NCBI RefSeq assembly: GCF_009688945.1 | Contig: NZ_AP021874.1 | Location: 2,790,001-2,854,000, forward strand | From: Desulfosarcina alkanivorans | GTDB taxonomy: Bacteria; Desulfobacterota; Desulfobacteria; Desulfobacterales; Desulfosarcinaceae | Direction of reading: 5' to 3' | DNA: 64,000 bases | Shown: positions 16,564 to 25,347 of the stretch, in pieces | How positions within the stretch are numbered: the first letter of the stretch is position 1 | Layout: each line of letters opens with the position of its first letter | Made by a program: the position numbers and the translations under genes | The notes under the pieces: model-generated | Database searches by the model: none | Told to the model about the DNA's origin: nothing | The model's input: the letters and a program-made list of their open reading frames with translations, nothing else

Positions 16564-16959
16564 TCATTGACATGGTGTTTCATCACTTCTACATCCACCT
16601 GTATGTCTGCAATAAAACTCTAATTCATTATTTAGTATTTCAGCTTGCTCCAATAGTTCTTCCGCTTCGGCCATCTCCATAAAATGCTTAATATCTAAAT
16701 CTTCATAGGCATATAAAGAATCTGGAATAAAAATTCATAGAACGTCGGCCACTACTGCTGCAGTTATTGCTTCGACCCCTAAAAATGCTAAACCTGCGCC
16801 AATAGCTGCACCTGTCGCTAAATTACTTCCAGTTTTCGCAGAAGACGCCATTGAAGAAGACGCACCAATTGCAATCCTACCTAAAGCATCAAGGCCAAAT
16901 GGATCAACAAAATTCACCGGATTATTTTGGACATTTATCCGGTCGTACCCTCCCTCCAA
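16564..16959 (-). pseudogene. Displaced Rhs tip cassette 3, broken by an in-frame stop
   Basis: The frame starts with an Rhs core end (GGYDRINVQNNPVNFVDPFGL) and continues with a small-residue/hydrophobic stretch (LGRIAIGASSSMASSAK ... GAGLAFLGVEAITAAVVADVL) that resembles the transmembrane-like region of Rhs tips. It stops at TGA (16735). Beyond the TGA the same frame stays open for 56 codons and ends ...RSDETPCQ, so the stop looks like a secondary lesion. The rest of the Rhs protein is missing, and no convincing start exists. No immunity gene follows it. Confidence 0.65.
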
Positions 16960-17060
16960 AGAAAGCGCATTGCCTATATATCAAAGATCTATACGTTATT
17001 ATATCGACCTTTAACTGACATAATTTCGACAAGAAATCATAGGGTCGTAGCCGTAAAGTT
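16960..17060 (-). repeat. Junction sequence upstream of displaced tip 3 (copy A)
   Basis: About 90 bases ahead of tip 3 are shared with 24406-24510 ahead of another displaced tip. The shared words include TATATATCAAAGATC, CATAATTT, GACAA and CCGTAAAGT (plus-strand spelling). The block is non-coding in the Rhs frame. It probably marks a recombination joint common to both cassettes or a remnant of a different Rhs core. Confidence 0.6.
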
Positions 17061-17066
17061 ATGTAA

Positions 17067-17102
17067 AAGAGCGGCTGAGGATTTACGCCTCAGCCGCTCT
17101 TG
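17067..17102. terminator. Strong hairpin terminator downstream of the zinc-ribbon gene
   Basis: Arms AGAGCGGCTGAGG and CCTCAGCCGCTCT flank a 7-base loop. Read on the minus strand it is followed by TTTT, and on the plus strand by T then mixed sequence. It would end transcription of the tip 2/immunity 2 cassette. Confidence 0.75.
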
Positions 17103-17120
17103 AATGCTTTATGTCTTGGA

Positions 17121-17402
17121 CTATAGCTTTTCTCCACATTTAGTACATGTCTTGGGTATCCATGATGTCCAGATATAGACTTCATTACCCAAAATCTTTA
17201 CAGGATTGTGCAAGACGGGTTTACCGCATGAGGGGCACTTAAGCGTCAAGCAGTAAACACCCACACCGGCGGTGAACAGCAATAAAAGGATTAGAATGTG
17301 CTCACCAATATAAGCTGAACCTATCATCAGGACAGAACCAATTACAATCCACATAGCCACAATTATTCTATAGTTTTTTCGGAGTGTTGACATATTAATC
17401 AC
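17121..17402 (-). CDS. Small two-helix membrane protein with zinc ribbon, candidate Rhs immunity protein
   Basis: The protein has 93 residues from GTG at 17402, whose GTGA overlaps the stop of displaced tip 2; an internal ATG three codons later is an alternative. Two hydrophobic segments (about residues 13-30 and 35-52) are followed by a C-terminal zinc-ribbon with CPSCGKPV (about 56) and CTKCGEK (about 87). No family recognised. Tight overlap with a toxin-tip reading frame, small size and AT-rich composition fit an immunity protein, with the membrane as its site of action. This is inference from position. Confidence 0.6.
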   Translation of the reverse strand: MINMSTLRKNYRIIVAMWIVIGSVLMIGSAYIGEHILILLLLFTAGVGVYCLTLKCPSCGKPVLHNPVKILGNEVYIWTSWIPKTCTKCGEKL

Positions 17403-17878
17403 TTACAGGGATCTCCATAGGGATTATCGAAGAAGTTTCGTATCTCATTCAGAAAATCTCTAAACGTATATGTCTCAGTGAAACTGCCCGATACCGATCC
17501 ACCAATGAATGTAGCAGAAGGACCTAATCCTAATGTTCCGCCTAAAAAATCGCCTGTATTATTATCTACAATCGATGTGATGCTAAGGGGACCGACGGTA
17601 CAATTCTGATTTATTGTGGTGCCTGACACATTGGAAATATCGCCTTTAATGTAACCAATAAATGCGTCAGCAGAAGCATTTACTCCTAATCCGCCTCCAC
17701 CGGAGCCGAAAACTCCTACATCTGCTTTGCTTTCACCAACACCTGGATTAATCACAACACCGGCGCTTCCCTCAACGCCACCTACTCCAACAGCACTACC
17801 GCCACCTCCGATAAGGATATTTAGCAGACCATAAGGATCAATCGCATTGACCGGATTATTTTGGACAAAGATATAATG
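17399..17878 (-). pseudogene. Displaced Rhs tip cassette 2
   Basis: Immediately after the stop of immunity gene 1, the frame opens with YIFVQNNPVNAIDPYGLL, the end of an Rhs core, then a Gly-rich stretch (GGGGSAVGVGGVEGS), beta-strand-like repeats (GDFLGGTLGLGPSATFIGGSVSGSFTETYTF) and the end NPYGDPCK. No start codon with a ribosome site precedes the core end; it would be expressed only after recombination onto the Rhs body, or weakly from a GTG at 17755. No toxin fold recognised. The 3' end overlaps the next gene by GTGA. Confidence 0.65.
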
Positions 17879-18313
17879 CTATGACATTCCTTTTTGAATG
17901 AGTGATTCATAAATCTTTTTTGACACAGGAATTGAGGAAATCGCTCCTAAGGTTGATACTACAATTCCAATAAAAAAGCTTTTTTCAATGATAATTAAAT
18001 ACAGTCCGATAAATGTAGGTATGATGATCAAAGAAATAGTTGCGAAACTCTTTACTGTCTTTAAAAAGGTTTTATTGGTGGTCTCTGCTTTAGTGCTATT
18101 TGGTGACTTTTTCGAGATAGCGTAATATCGCCGAACTCCGATGTAATACCCATAAATAACAGCAGGAAAGCTTACCAGAAAAACAGGTATAAGAATGATA
18201 AGACTATCTTGAATTGTAAAACGGAAAACTCCCGTAATAACAATATGAATTGCTAATAATGAAAGGGAATAGACAAAGGCAATGGCAAACGTCTCAGCGC
18301 AGAATTTATACAT
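17879..18313 (-). CDS. Four-helix membrane protein, candidate immunity protein for Rhs tip 1
   Basis: The protein is 144 residues, AT-rich, with four predicted transmembrane segments (around residues 8-30, 35-60, 85-105 and 110-128) and a short basic loop (KKSPNSTKAETTNK). The start at 18313 is chosen because TGGAGACTAAAAAG, made of the last codons of tip 1, supplies a Shine-Dalgarno; a longer reading to 18352 lies within tip 1. Not recognised as a family. It directly follows an Rhs tip and directly precedes another, so an immunity role is the best guess. Confidence 0.6.
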   Translation of the reverse strand: MYKFCAETFAIAFVYSLSLLAIHIVITGVFRFTIQDSLIILIPVFLVSFPAVIYGYYIGVRRYYAISKKSPNSTKAETTNKTFLKTVKSFATISLIIIPTFIGLYLIIIEKSFFIGIVVSTLGAISSIPVSKKIYESLIQKGMS

Positions 18314-18992
18314 CTTTTTAGTCTCCACAAGTGTCACCAGCACCAGTATCATGATGATCTATATGGCCTGAAGGGAAGGCTGGGAAAAGGCCGGAATAAT
18401 CCGAAAGAGTTGGAATGTCTGTACTGATTAAGTTGTTAACATGATTGATTATCGTTGTCGTTCCAAACATGACCTGGTATTCACCTGCGGCAACCAGGGA
18501 AACTCCAACTGGTATCACCAATGCACTAAATCCAAAAGTCTCCGGAATTGCTGCTGCAGAAGATGCTGTTAACAATGCTCCGCCAGTTCCAACCCATGCT
18601 CCAGAAATGATAGAGGCAGTTCCAATCACAAAAGGAGAAAAAAAATGTTCGACTGGTACCCAATACTCTCCCAATGTTTTTAATCCATACGGATCTAAAA
18701 AATTGATGGGATTATTTTGGACCATAGCATAGAGGTTAATCCCCCCAACTTCTCCCAACGGATCACGAGTCAGCCACTTGCCGATCAACGGTGAGTAAAG
18801 CCGGAACCCATAGTAATTCAAACCAAGCTCTGAATAATAGCGCTTGGTAGAGAACTGAAACGGCTGATCCAGAGCACCGGTTTGGGCCAGCACCTTTCCG
18901 AAACTAACGTACCGGTAGGCGACAGCGACAGCGGAGGCAGTATCCAGCACGGCAGAAACATTGCCCTTGCCGTCGTAGTAATACGTATAATC

Positions 18993-20556
18993 GTAAGCAT
19001 TCACGGGGTACTTTGATGGTCCGATTGGCTTCGCAAGTCCCCGAAATCAATACACAAAAGCAAGGTTCCTAACCATCTGGAATAATTCAAAATAAATCTA
19101 GATTTTTCTTTTTGGCTATGATAGGGTGCTTTTCATGGCACTCAAAAGACCTTTTTCGGAACTCGATTGGCAACTGACGCCAGAGCCGGTGCGTCATTAC
19201 ATCATGGCTCTGGAACGGACGCTTTTCGATATGGAACAGCGGATTGCACTCCACGAAAAACGGCTCGAGAAGCTCGAGGTTCGGACCCGGAAAAATTCTC
19301 ACAACTCCAGCAAGCCACCGTCTTCCGATCCACCTTTTGCGAGGAAGAAGAGAAAGCAAAAAAAGAGCAAAAAGGCTAAAGGCGGTCAGAAAGGCCATAA
19401 GCCGCACCAGCAGCAAGTGCTGGACCCGACCGAGAGCTATTGGTTGACCCCGCAACGTTGCTCATGCGGGCATTCGGCTTTCGATCAGGAAAAGATGAAA
19501 ACGTTTTACGTACATCAACATATTGAGCTTCCCGAAATCGAAATGCAAGTCAATCACTATCTTCTCCAGCAATGCGATTGCCCTAACTGCGGTAACGTGG
19601 TCAAAGCCATGCTGCCACCTGAGATGTCCACCGGTTACGGTCCTCGTTTTACCGCCTTTATCGGTGAACTGAGCGGCATCAAGGGCATGAGCCGAAACGA
19701 TGTCAAAAAGTTGTGCGAATCTGTATTAGACATTCCCATTGCCACCGGAACCATCCAGAAAATTGTCGACCGCACCTCAAATGCGCTATTGCCAGTCTAC
19801 GAACGCATCGGCCAGATCGCCCGACGCTTTTGGTGTAACTACATCGACGAAACATCCTGGTTTAAGCAAAATGATCTGCACTGGCTGTGGGCCATGGTAA
19901 ATGAACGGGTGGCATTTTATCGTATCGACCCACACCGGTCTAAGGAGGCCTTCGAAAACTTAATCCAGGATTGGAACGGCATTCTGGTCAGTGATGGATA
20001 CGGCCTATACCAAAAATGGGTGCACCGCCAAACCTGCCTGGCTCACCTGATCCGCAAGGCCGATGCCCTGACGGAAAGAAAGAAACCCGACCTTCGCCGC
20101 TTCGGAGAAATCGTCGCCGCCTGGCTGAGGCAACTGGTATCGTTTGCCAAAGAACCTCCCGACTCAAAACAGTGGTCGGATTTTTATACGTTCTTCTTGT
20201 TCACCGTCTCCCTTTGGGAGGAGGACAAGACCGATGCTGGTAGACTTGCCCGTCAGATCGTACGGGAAATGGACAGTCTGTGGACCTTTCTCGATCACCA
20301 TGGCGTCGAACCTACAAATAATCGCGCTGAGCGGGCCTTACGTTTTGGTGTGCTGTGGCGAAAACGCAGTCTGGGAACCCAAAGCGAAAAGGGTAATCGG
20401 TGGGTCGAGCGGATCTTGTCACTGAAAGAGACCTGCCGTTTAAATGAAAAGCCCACGTTCCCATTTCTCGTGGAATGTATTGCTTCCTACTTTCGTAATA
20501 TAATGCCTGACCTTTCCTGGATTTGATTCATACGGGAATATCCCGTGAACGCGTAC
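18993..20556 (+). mobile_element. IS66-family (ISBst12-like, tnpC only) insertion, copy 1
   Basis: The element of 1564 bp begins GTAAGCATTCACGGGG and its other end reads GTACGCGTTCACGGG on the complementary strand, IS66-type terminal repeats. It is flanked by the 8-bp duplication GTATAATC (18985-18992 and 20557-20564), the length typical of IS66. It encodes a single transposase and no tnpA/tnpB, like the ISBst12 subgroup. It interrupts an Rhs core remnant. It differs from copy 2 by at least two bases in the left non-coding end. Confidence 0.93.
19135..20526 (+). CDS. tnpC: IS66-family transposase, copy 1
   Basis: This transposase of about 463 residues has an N-terminal coiled region (LERTLFDMEQRIALHEKRLEKLE), a basic Ser/Lys segment, the IS66 zinc-finger domain (RCSCGHSAF ... 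CDCPNCGNVVKAML) and the DDE domain: IDETSW (first Asp), VSDGYGLY (second Asp) and PTNNRAERALR (Glu). The ATG at 19135 is chosen; a GTG three codons upstream is possible. The protein is identical to that of the copy at 36317-37708. It cuts and pastes the 1564-bp element. Confidence 0.93.
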   Translation: MALKRPFSELDWQLTPEPVRHYIMALERTLFDMEQRIALHEKRLEKLEVRTRKNSHNSSKPPSSDPPFARKKRKQKKSKKAKGGQKGHKPHQQQVLDPTESYWLTPQRCSCGHSAFDQEKMKTFYVHQHIELPEIEMQVNHYLLQQCDCPNCGNVVKAMLPPEMSTGYGPRFTAFIGELSGIKGMSRNDVKKLCESVLDIPIATGTIQKIVDRTSNALLPVYERIGQIARRFWCNYIDETSWFKQNDLHWLWAMVNERVAFYRIDPHRSKEAFENLIQDWNGILVSDGYGLYQKWVHRQTCLAHLIRKADALTERKKPDLRRFGEIVAAWLRQLVSFAKEPPDSKQWSDFYTFFLFTVSLWEEDKTDAGRLARQIVREMDSLWTFLDHHGVEPTNNRAERALRFGVLWRKRSLGTQSEKGNRWVERILSLKETCRLNEKPTFPFLVECIASYFRNIMPDLSWI

Positions 20557-21277
20557 GTATAATCCATACCACCTTGGCGCATATTCAGCAATCCGCCGAT
20601 CCCGCCACCCATGTTCGCCCCCCAGGTGTATTCGCGGGTAAGCTGATTCGTGCCGTCGCGCTCTTGGAGCGCCAGCAATCCATCGCGAACGATGCGCATA
20701 TCGCTCACAGGAGAACTGTTCTCATTTTTTTATCTGTCCCATAAAACTGAAGGCGCTATATACGAACTCGGTCTTGTAGGTGGTCCCTCCATCCGCATAC
20801 TCGATGGACACCAGCCGGTTCTCCGCATCGTATGCTGCGGTGAACGGATGGCCGGCAGGTGTATATCCCTGGATCAGGTTGCCTGCGTCGTCGTAGGCTA
20901 GTGCCCCGGTGGTGCTGTCGCTGGTCATCTGCTCGACAACATTGTGCGTGTAGGTGGTCACCTGATCGGCGGCAAAGCTGATGCCCGGCCCGTCGGTGAC
21001 CGTTTCCGAAGAGATCTGATCCGGATGCTCGGTGTCGGCGTAGGCATAATCGAAACGAGTGATGGGTTGCGAAGAACCGTCGGTGTTGATCAGGGCTGTG
21101 AGGCGTTTGAGCGGATCGACGTATTCGTAGGTTGCCTGTCCGTTTTCGGGGCTGGTAAGGAAACGGCGGGCAAAGAAGAAATCTCCTTCAACCACCGTCA
21201 GTCTTAACAGTTTCTGAACTTTTGCAAGATGATTACTTATACCACTATTTTTTTTACCAAGAACATCTTTTTAACTT

Positions 21278-23158
21278 ACATTCCGCACCCGTGAGAATCG
21301 ATTTTAGGAAATTTTTTATCGTTCAAAAATAACCACATAGGCGATTTAACATATTGTATTTACTGTAAAATAAAAATACCTAGACATTTCAACTAGTTGC
21401 TGGTACGTTACCCCCAATCTTGACAACAACAGTTCAAAGGAGGGGACATGCCACCGCTTGACACTGAAAGTTTGACCATCACCGAGGTCAGGCATCTGCC
21501 GATCGTCAAGGCTTATGCACAAAAAATCGGTCTGGTGGAGACCATCGACCGGATGGTCGGTTCTCAAATGGAATTGAGCCCCGGCATGGCTGTATTCGGC
21601 ATGGTGCTCGACACCCTTTCGGGACGGACACCGCTTTACCGTCTGACCGAATTTTTTGAAGAAAAGGATACGGAGCTTCTCCTGGGCACCGCTATCGAAC
21701 CGGAACGCTTTTGCGATACCAACTTGGGCCGGTCCATGGATCAGATTTTCGAGACCGGTACCCAGAAGGTGTTTTCTCAGATCGCGCAGAATGCATTGAC
21801 AGTTTTTGCCGTCGATCCGCGACGACTGCATTTCGATACGACCTCCGTGAGTGTATTCGGCGATTACCATCTGGTTGATCCACCGTTTGAGATCACCTAT
21901 GGTTACAGCAAGGACAAACGACCGGACCTCAAACAGTTTCTGGTATCGATGCTGTGTGTCGACCGCAACATCCCCATTTTGGGGACCACGACGGACGGCA
22001 ACGCTTCGGACAAGACCTTGAACAACGAACTGCTGACCAATATCTCCGCATACATGGCCAGACACGGGCTTGAACCGGGCGCGTACGTCTATGTGGCCGA
22101 CTCTGCATTTGTCACCGAGGACAATCTGAAGAAAGCCGACAGGCGTCAGACCTGGTTTCTGACCCGCCTGCCGGCGACCTACAAAGAGTGCGGCCGGATC
22201 ATTCGTGAAGCCGTGGCCGCCGATGACTGGATCGACATCGGCCGCCTGGCCGAAGAACGCGACCGCCCCAATCGCTCAGTTGCCCGCTATCGGGCCTATG
22301 ACGGCACCGTCGAGCTTTACGGAAAAACCTACCGGGCGATCGTCGTGCATTCCAGCGCGCATGACAAGCGGCGTCATAAACGCATCGATCGCATGTTGAA
22401 ACAGGACCGCAAGCAGCTTGAAAAAGACTGCAAAAAGCTCGCGGACACCGTGTACTATTGTCAGGCCGATGCGCAGGTCGCGTTAGACAAACTGATTCGT
22501 CAATCCGCGTCCAGCTACCACCGGCTTCAAGCTGGTGTTGAAAAAATCCCCAAATACGGTCGCGGCCGGCCTGCGGCCGGTAAGCCCCGAAAGGTTTTGC
22601 GCTACGAATATCGCGTAACGGCGACGGTTGTGGAAGCCCCGCAAAAAGTGCAACCGCTCAGGGAAGAAGCCGGTTGCTTTGTCCTGTTGACGAATCTTTT
22701 GGACCAACAAGGCGACTGGTCCGCCCCGGAACTGCTCTCCCTTTACAAGAGCCAGATCGGCATCGAGAAGAACTTCAGCTTCCTGAAGGACCCGGCCATC
22801 GTAAACAGCATTTTTCTGAAAAAGGCCCAGCGGATCGAAGTGTTGGGCCTGGTATTGCTGATCTCCCTTTTGATCTGGCGTTTGATGGAGCGTTCCATGC
22901 GCCAGTATGTCGAGACCAATGACTGTGAGTTGCCCGGTTGGGTGCGACGCAAAACCAGAAAGCCGACCAGCTTTATGATGACGACCAAGTTCTCTTCAAT
23001 CATGGTCGTTTCCATCGGGAACCACAGACAGTTGGCAAAACCATTGAAAGCTGTTCAGCTTGAGTATTTGAAAGCGCTTGGCGTCACAACTGACACATTC
23101 ACAGCCCCATAAAGCGATGAAAAATAGTCGAATCGTTGCTGCTTGGGGTGCGGAATGT
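21278..23158 (+). mobile_element. IS1634-family insertion sequence
   Basis: Ends ACATTCCGCACCC (21278) and its inverted copy GGGTGCGGAATGT (ending 23158) bound a single transposase gene, total about 1881 bp. I see no clear target duplication, so the flanks may have been rearranged afterwards. It lies next to the abrupt end of the Rhs remnant (21165), but about 110 bases of unrelated DNA separate them. Confidence 0.85.
21448..23112 (+). CDS. IS1634-family transposase
   Basis: A 554-residue DDE transposase of the IS4-superfamily IS1634 type. The first catalytic region is HFDTTSVSVFGDY, with GYSKDKRPDLKQFLVSMLCVD following, a signature of the family. The second is YVYVADSAFVTEDN, and the Glu region is SQIGIEKNFSFLKDP, the Y/E-type block of IS4 enzymes. 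The ATG follows AAGGAGGGGAC, and the gene is full length without lesions, so the element may be active. Confidence 0.92.
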   Translation: MPPLDTESLTITEVRHLPIVKAYAQKIGLVETIDRMVGSQMELSPGMAVFGMVLDTLSGRTPLYRLTEFFEEKDTELLLGTAIEPERFCDTNLGRSMDQIFETGTQKVFSQIAQNALTVFAVDPRRLHFDTTSVSVFGDYHLVDPPFEITYGYSKDKRPDLKQFLVSMLCVDRNIPILGTTTDGNASDKTLNNELLTNISAYMARHGLEPGAYVYVADSAFVTEDNLKKADRRQTWFLTRLPATYKECGRIIREAVAADDWIDIGRLAEERDRPNRSVARYRAYDGTVELYGKTYRAIVVHSSAHDKRRHKRIDRMLKQDRKQLEKDCKKLADTVYYCQADAQVALDKLIRQSASSYHRLQAGVEKIPKYGRGRPAAGKPRKVLRYEYRVTATVVEAPQKVQPLREEAGCFVLLTNLLDQQGDWSAPELLSLYKSQIGIEKNFSFLKDPAIVNSIFLKKAQRIEVLGLVLLISLLIWRLMERSMRQYVETNDCELPGWVRRKTRKPTSFMMTTKFSSIMVVSIGNHRQLAKPLKAVQLEYLKALGVTTDTFTAP

Positions 23159-23294
23159 ACGTTTTAAGGCCTTAAGGCCGCAAATTGGGCCTGTTTTCAA
23201 CCTAACAATTTGATATCTGAGTATTCTGTTTGCCCCAGAGTCCGATTTTGGTTCGACCCTTTTCCTCGTTAAAAAGTCACTTCCCCCAGAATAT
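23159..23294. other. Short non-coding segment between the IS1634 element and the TPR gene
   Basis: I see no gene here. A small dyad TTAAGGCCTTAAGGCC lies at about 23165-23180, directly after the IS end. Confidence 0.3.
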
Positions 23295-23891
23295 TTACTG
23301 AAGTGTTTGATCTTTTTTTAATTTTTTTAAACAGAGTTCAATACTGTTCTTAATATTTTGCTCATTTGGATTTAAGGCTTCGGCCTTCTTATATGCTTTA
23401 AGTGACAAATCATATTTTTTTATCATATTATAGGCATATCCCAATCTAACAAAACCTATATAGTCTTTCGGATAATGCTTGACATATTTTTCCAAATAAT
23501 TAATTGCTGATTCAAACTCTCTAAGTTCTATAAAACTATACCCTAAATAATAATTATGGGAATCGCTTTCTCGTAACTTTTCATAACAACCTAAAAGATC
23601 AACGACTTCTTTGTATTGTTTTGATTTAAAATATACTCTGGAAAGTAAAAGAATGGTTGAATAGTTGTTACTCTCATGGTCAAGTAAAGATTCAAGTAAT
23701 TTTTTTGATTCATCTAACTGATTATGATCTAAATATTGACTGCTTAAAAATAATTTTATAAATCGATTATCAGGTTTTTTATTCAGTTCTTTTAAACACA
23801 CTTTCTCAACAACTGAAAAGTATGAAGCAGTAGGATTTGTAATTAACCCTGCAATTATTTTAAAACCAAGTATTATTTTTTCAATTCGCAT
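23295..23891 (-). CDS. TPR-repeat protein, candidate Rhs-associated immunity protein
   Basis: This 198-residue, AT-rich protein has an N-terminal hydrophobic segment and about five tetratricopeptide-like helix pairs, clearest in NYYLGYSFIELREFESAINYLEKY and FVRLGYAYNMIKKYDLSLKAYKKAEALNP (each cited in part from about residues 110-180). No enzymatic motif. It follows a displaced Rhs tip (23920-24405) by 28 bases, the same arrangement as the other tip/partner pairs. TPR scaffolds bind proteins, so direct toxin binding is plausible, but the assignment rests on position only. Confidence 0.6.
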   Translation of the reverse strand: MRIEKIILGFKIIAGLITNPTASYFSVVEKVCLKELNKKPDNRFIKLFLSSQYLDHNQLDESKKLLESLLDHESNNYSTILLLSRVYFKSKQYKEVVDLLGCYEKLRESDSHNYYLGYSFIELREFESAINYLEKYVKHYPKDYIGFVRLGYAYNMIKKYDLSLKAYKKAEALNPNEQNIKNSIELCLKKLKKDQTLQ

Positions 23892-23919
23892 TTTATTTCC
23901 ATCCTGTACTGCTATAGAA

Positions 23920-24405
23920 TTATGGATTACTTGCTCTTACAAGGTCCATTATTGCGCGAACGATTTTCTTCCATAGTGGTGCTTTAGGATCATTCCCTGG
24001 ATCATTCGGATCATACCCTTTTCCAGGCCCCATCCACGGGGTCCCCTCTTCACATTTGCTTTTCGCAAGTTGTTCTTCCATTTCTTCTGTTTTCTCCCTT
24101 ATATCTTCGGGAGTAATGGGACCTGGAGGATATAAACCTGAATCATCTTGAAAAAGCCTTACAATATCTTTCGCTAAGGGGCGAGGATCCATTAAATCCG
24201 CTATTCTCCCCAAATCCTTTTGCATCTGTGCCGACTGCCCAGGGGTTAGTCCAAGCTGAGGGTAACCGGCAGTTCCAACACCGAAACCGGAGCTTGCAAC
24301 TCCACCAGCCCCCCCCATACCAATGGCAGCCGGAGTTAGCCCCCAAGGATCAACCCAGTTCACCGAATCATTGGCAAGGTTAATCCGGTCGAGCCCTACC
24401 GCCAA
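23920..24405 (-). pseudogene. Displaced Rhs tip cassette 4
   Basis: The frame begins with a divergent Rhs core end (GLDRINLANDSVNWVDPWGL) followed by a Gly/Ala linker (IGMGGAGGVASSGFGVGTAGY) and a roughly 110-residue tip that is charged and Pro-rich (LYPPGPITPEDIREKTEEME), ending KAPLWKKIVRAIMDLVRASNP. No toxin family recognised. There is no upstream Rhs body. Unlike the other tips it lacks the exact 14-bp exchange sequence and the C-terminal cysteine. It is followed by the TPR gene. AAGGAG lies a few bases upstream, so weak independent translation from a TTG or GTG cannot be excluded. Confidence 0.6.
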
Positions 24406-24510
24406 AAAGAGCGCAACTCCTTATATATCAAAGATCCACACCGATTTTACCCGACCTGTAATTAGGCATAATTTTGACAAAAAATGGAAAAAGCGTAACC
24501 GTAAAGTCGG
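24406..24510 (-). repeat. Junction sequence upstream of displaced tip 4 (copy B)
   Basis: This is the counterpart of 16960-17060; the two share TATATATCAAAGATC, CATAATTT, GACAA and CCGTAAAGT with scattered differences between. It occupies the same position relative to an Rhs core end in both places. Confidence 0.6.
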
Positions 24511-25020
24511 GCATGGGGTTCAGTGTCGGCAGACACTTTCTTTTTAGCGCCTATGGGTAAGATAATCAAATGATTTTTAGCGGTTAAAAGAAAAAGGAGA
24601 GGTTTTCTCTTTAACCGCCACGAGGAGAACAGACCGGCTGCCCCCGCAGCAGCCGGAGGACCGGCACGGGCCGCAGGGCGAGGAGGCAGACGCCGCCTTT
24701 CAAAGGGGCGGCGGGCGGGATAAGAATCGGATTCGACCGGCTGCATTCCTTAATGTGTCGTTGCCCCGCCTGGCGGGACCCGTGCTCTGATTATATAAAC
24801 TCGCGTTATCGGATGGCGCACCGCAATCTATGTCCAATCGGACGTGCTGTACGATAACGACTGATTATGTAAGAAGAAGCAGGGGGCGTGACAGGCGGGG
24901 CTTATCAATGGATGCGGCCGACCTTCGGGGCGGCGGGCGGGCATATCGATTCAGACGCAGGCCGCCCCCGCAGGCAGCGGAGGACCGGAGGGCCGTAGCC
25001 CGAGGAGGCGGACGCACCGC
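24511..25020. other. Non-coding left end of the integrative element, with internal repeats
   Basis: This 510-bp stretch shows no supportable gene. It holds a hairpin (GCGGTTAAAA...TTTAACCGC, 24580-24619) that resembles one near the element's right end (31611-31647). Two diverged copies of a GC-rich block of about 60 bp follow (24636-24695 and 24962-25020, sharing GGAGGACCGG and CGAGGAGGC). An inverted pair CGTTATCG/CGATAACG (24804 and 24852) lies beside GGATGGCGCACCGC. Its position next to two recombinase genes makes it a candidate recombination region. Confidence 0.45.
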
Positions 25021-25335
25021 TCATCTGCGGTTGTAGGTGCTGCGGATGCCGTCCAGCAGAGCCTGCATGTTGTCCGGGTCCAGGGTCTGCAAGGCCTCGC
25101 CCAGGTTGAACCGGTCGTGAAGGTTCGGGTTGCACAGGTTGAGCAACGCTTCCAGGATCAAAAACTCGCCGTGGGAGAGCAGCCCGCCGCCGCCCTTGTA
25201 CAGCCAGGTGGAAAGATCCAGGTCGTAAAAGTCGGTGGGCGTGATACCCGGGATATTGCCCCGTTCCACGCCTTTGTGACGCAGCGCCGGGAACGAACAG
25301 GCGATCCGGTACAGCCTTTCGTCAATGGATGACAT
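25021..25335 (-). CDS. Uncharacterised 104-residue protein downstream of the recombinases
   Basis: A small soluble protein not recognised as any family. It starts MSSIDERLYRIACSFPALRHKG and contains GITPTDFYDLDLSTWLYKGGGG and a C-terminal helical part with LGEALQTLDPDNMQALLDGI. An upstream GGAGG lies before its ATG, and the gene follows the second recombinase by 12 bases on the same strand, so it is probably the third gene of a recombinase operon. It could be an accessory or directionality factor; nothing in the sequence shows this directly. Confidence 0.6.
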   Translation of the reverse strand: MSSIDERLYRIACSFPALRHKGVERGNIPGITPTDFYDLDLSTWLYKGGGGLLSHGEFLILEALLNLCNPNLHDRFNLGEALQTLDPDNMQALLDGIRSTYNRR

Positions 25336-25347
25336 AAGGGCCTCCTT

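Larger units (their letters stand above)
18318..21165 (-). pseudogene. Partial Rhs gene (core plus tip 1) split by an IS66-type element and frameshifted
   Basis: Two blocks, 20557-21165 and 18318-18992, form the last part of an Rhs core nearly identical to the intact gene at 37669-41511: SPENGQATYEYVDPLKRL, VSIEYADGGTTYKTEF, then YYDGKGNVSAVLDTASAVAV and GKWLTRDPLGEVGGINLYAM. After NPINFLDPYGL comes tip 1 (hydrophobic, ending HHDTGAGDTCGD). The IS66 copy sits between the blocks with an 8-bp target duplication. A 2-base loss in an A-tract near 20730 also shifts the frame relative to the intact gene, and homology stops abruptly at about 21165. It is a silent donor copy at most. Confidence 0.85.

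Noticed and set aside
21278..23158. Target-site duplication of the IS1634-type element
   Set aside because: Flanks (ACTT... and ACGTT...) do not match; no duplication can be claimed.
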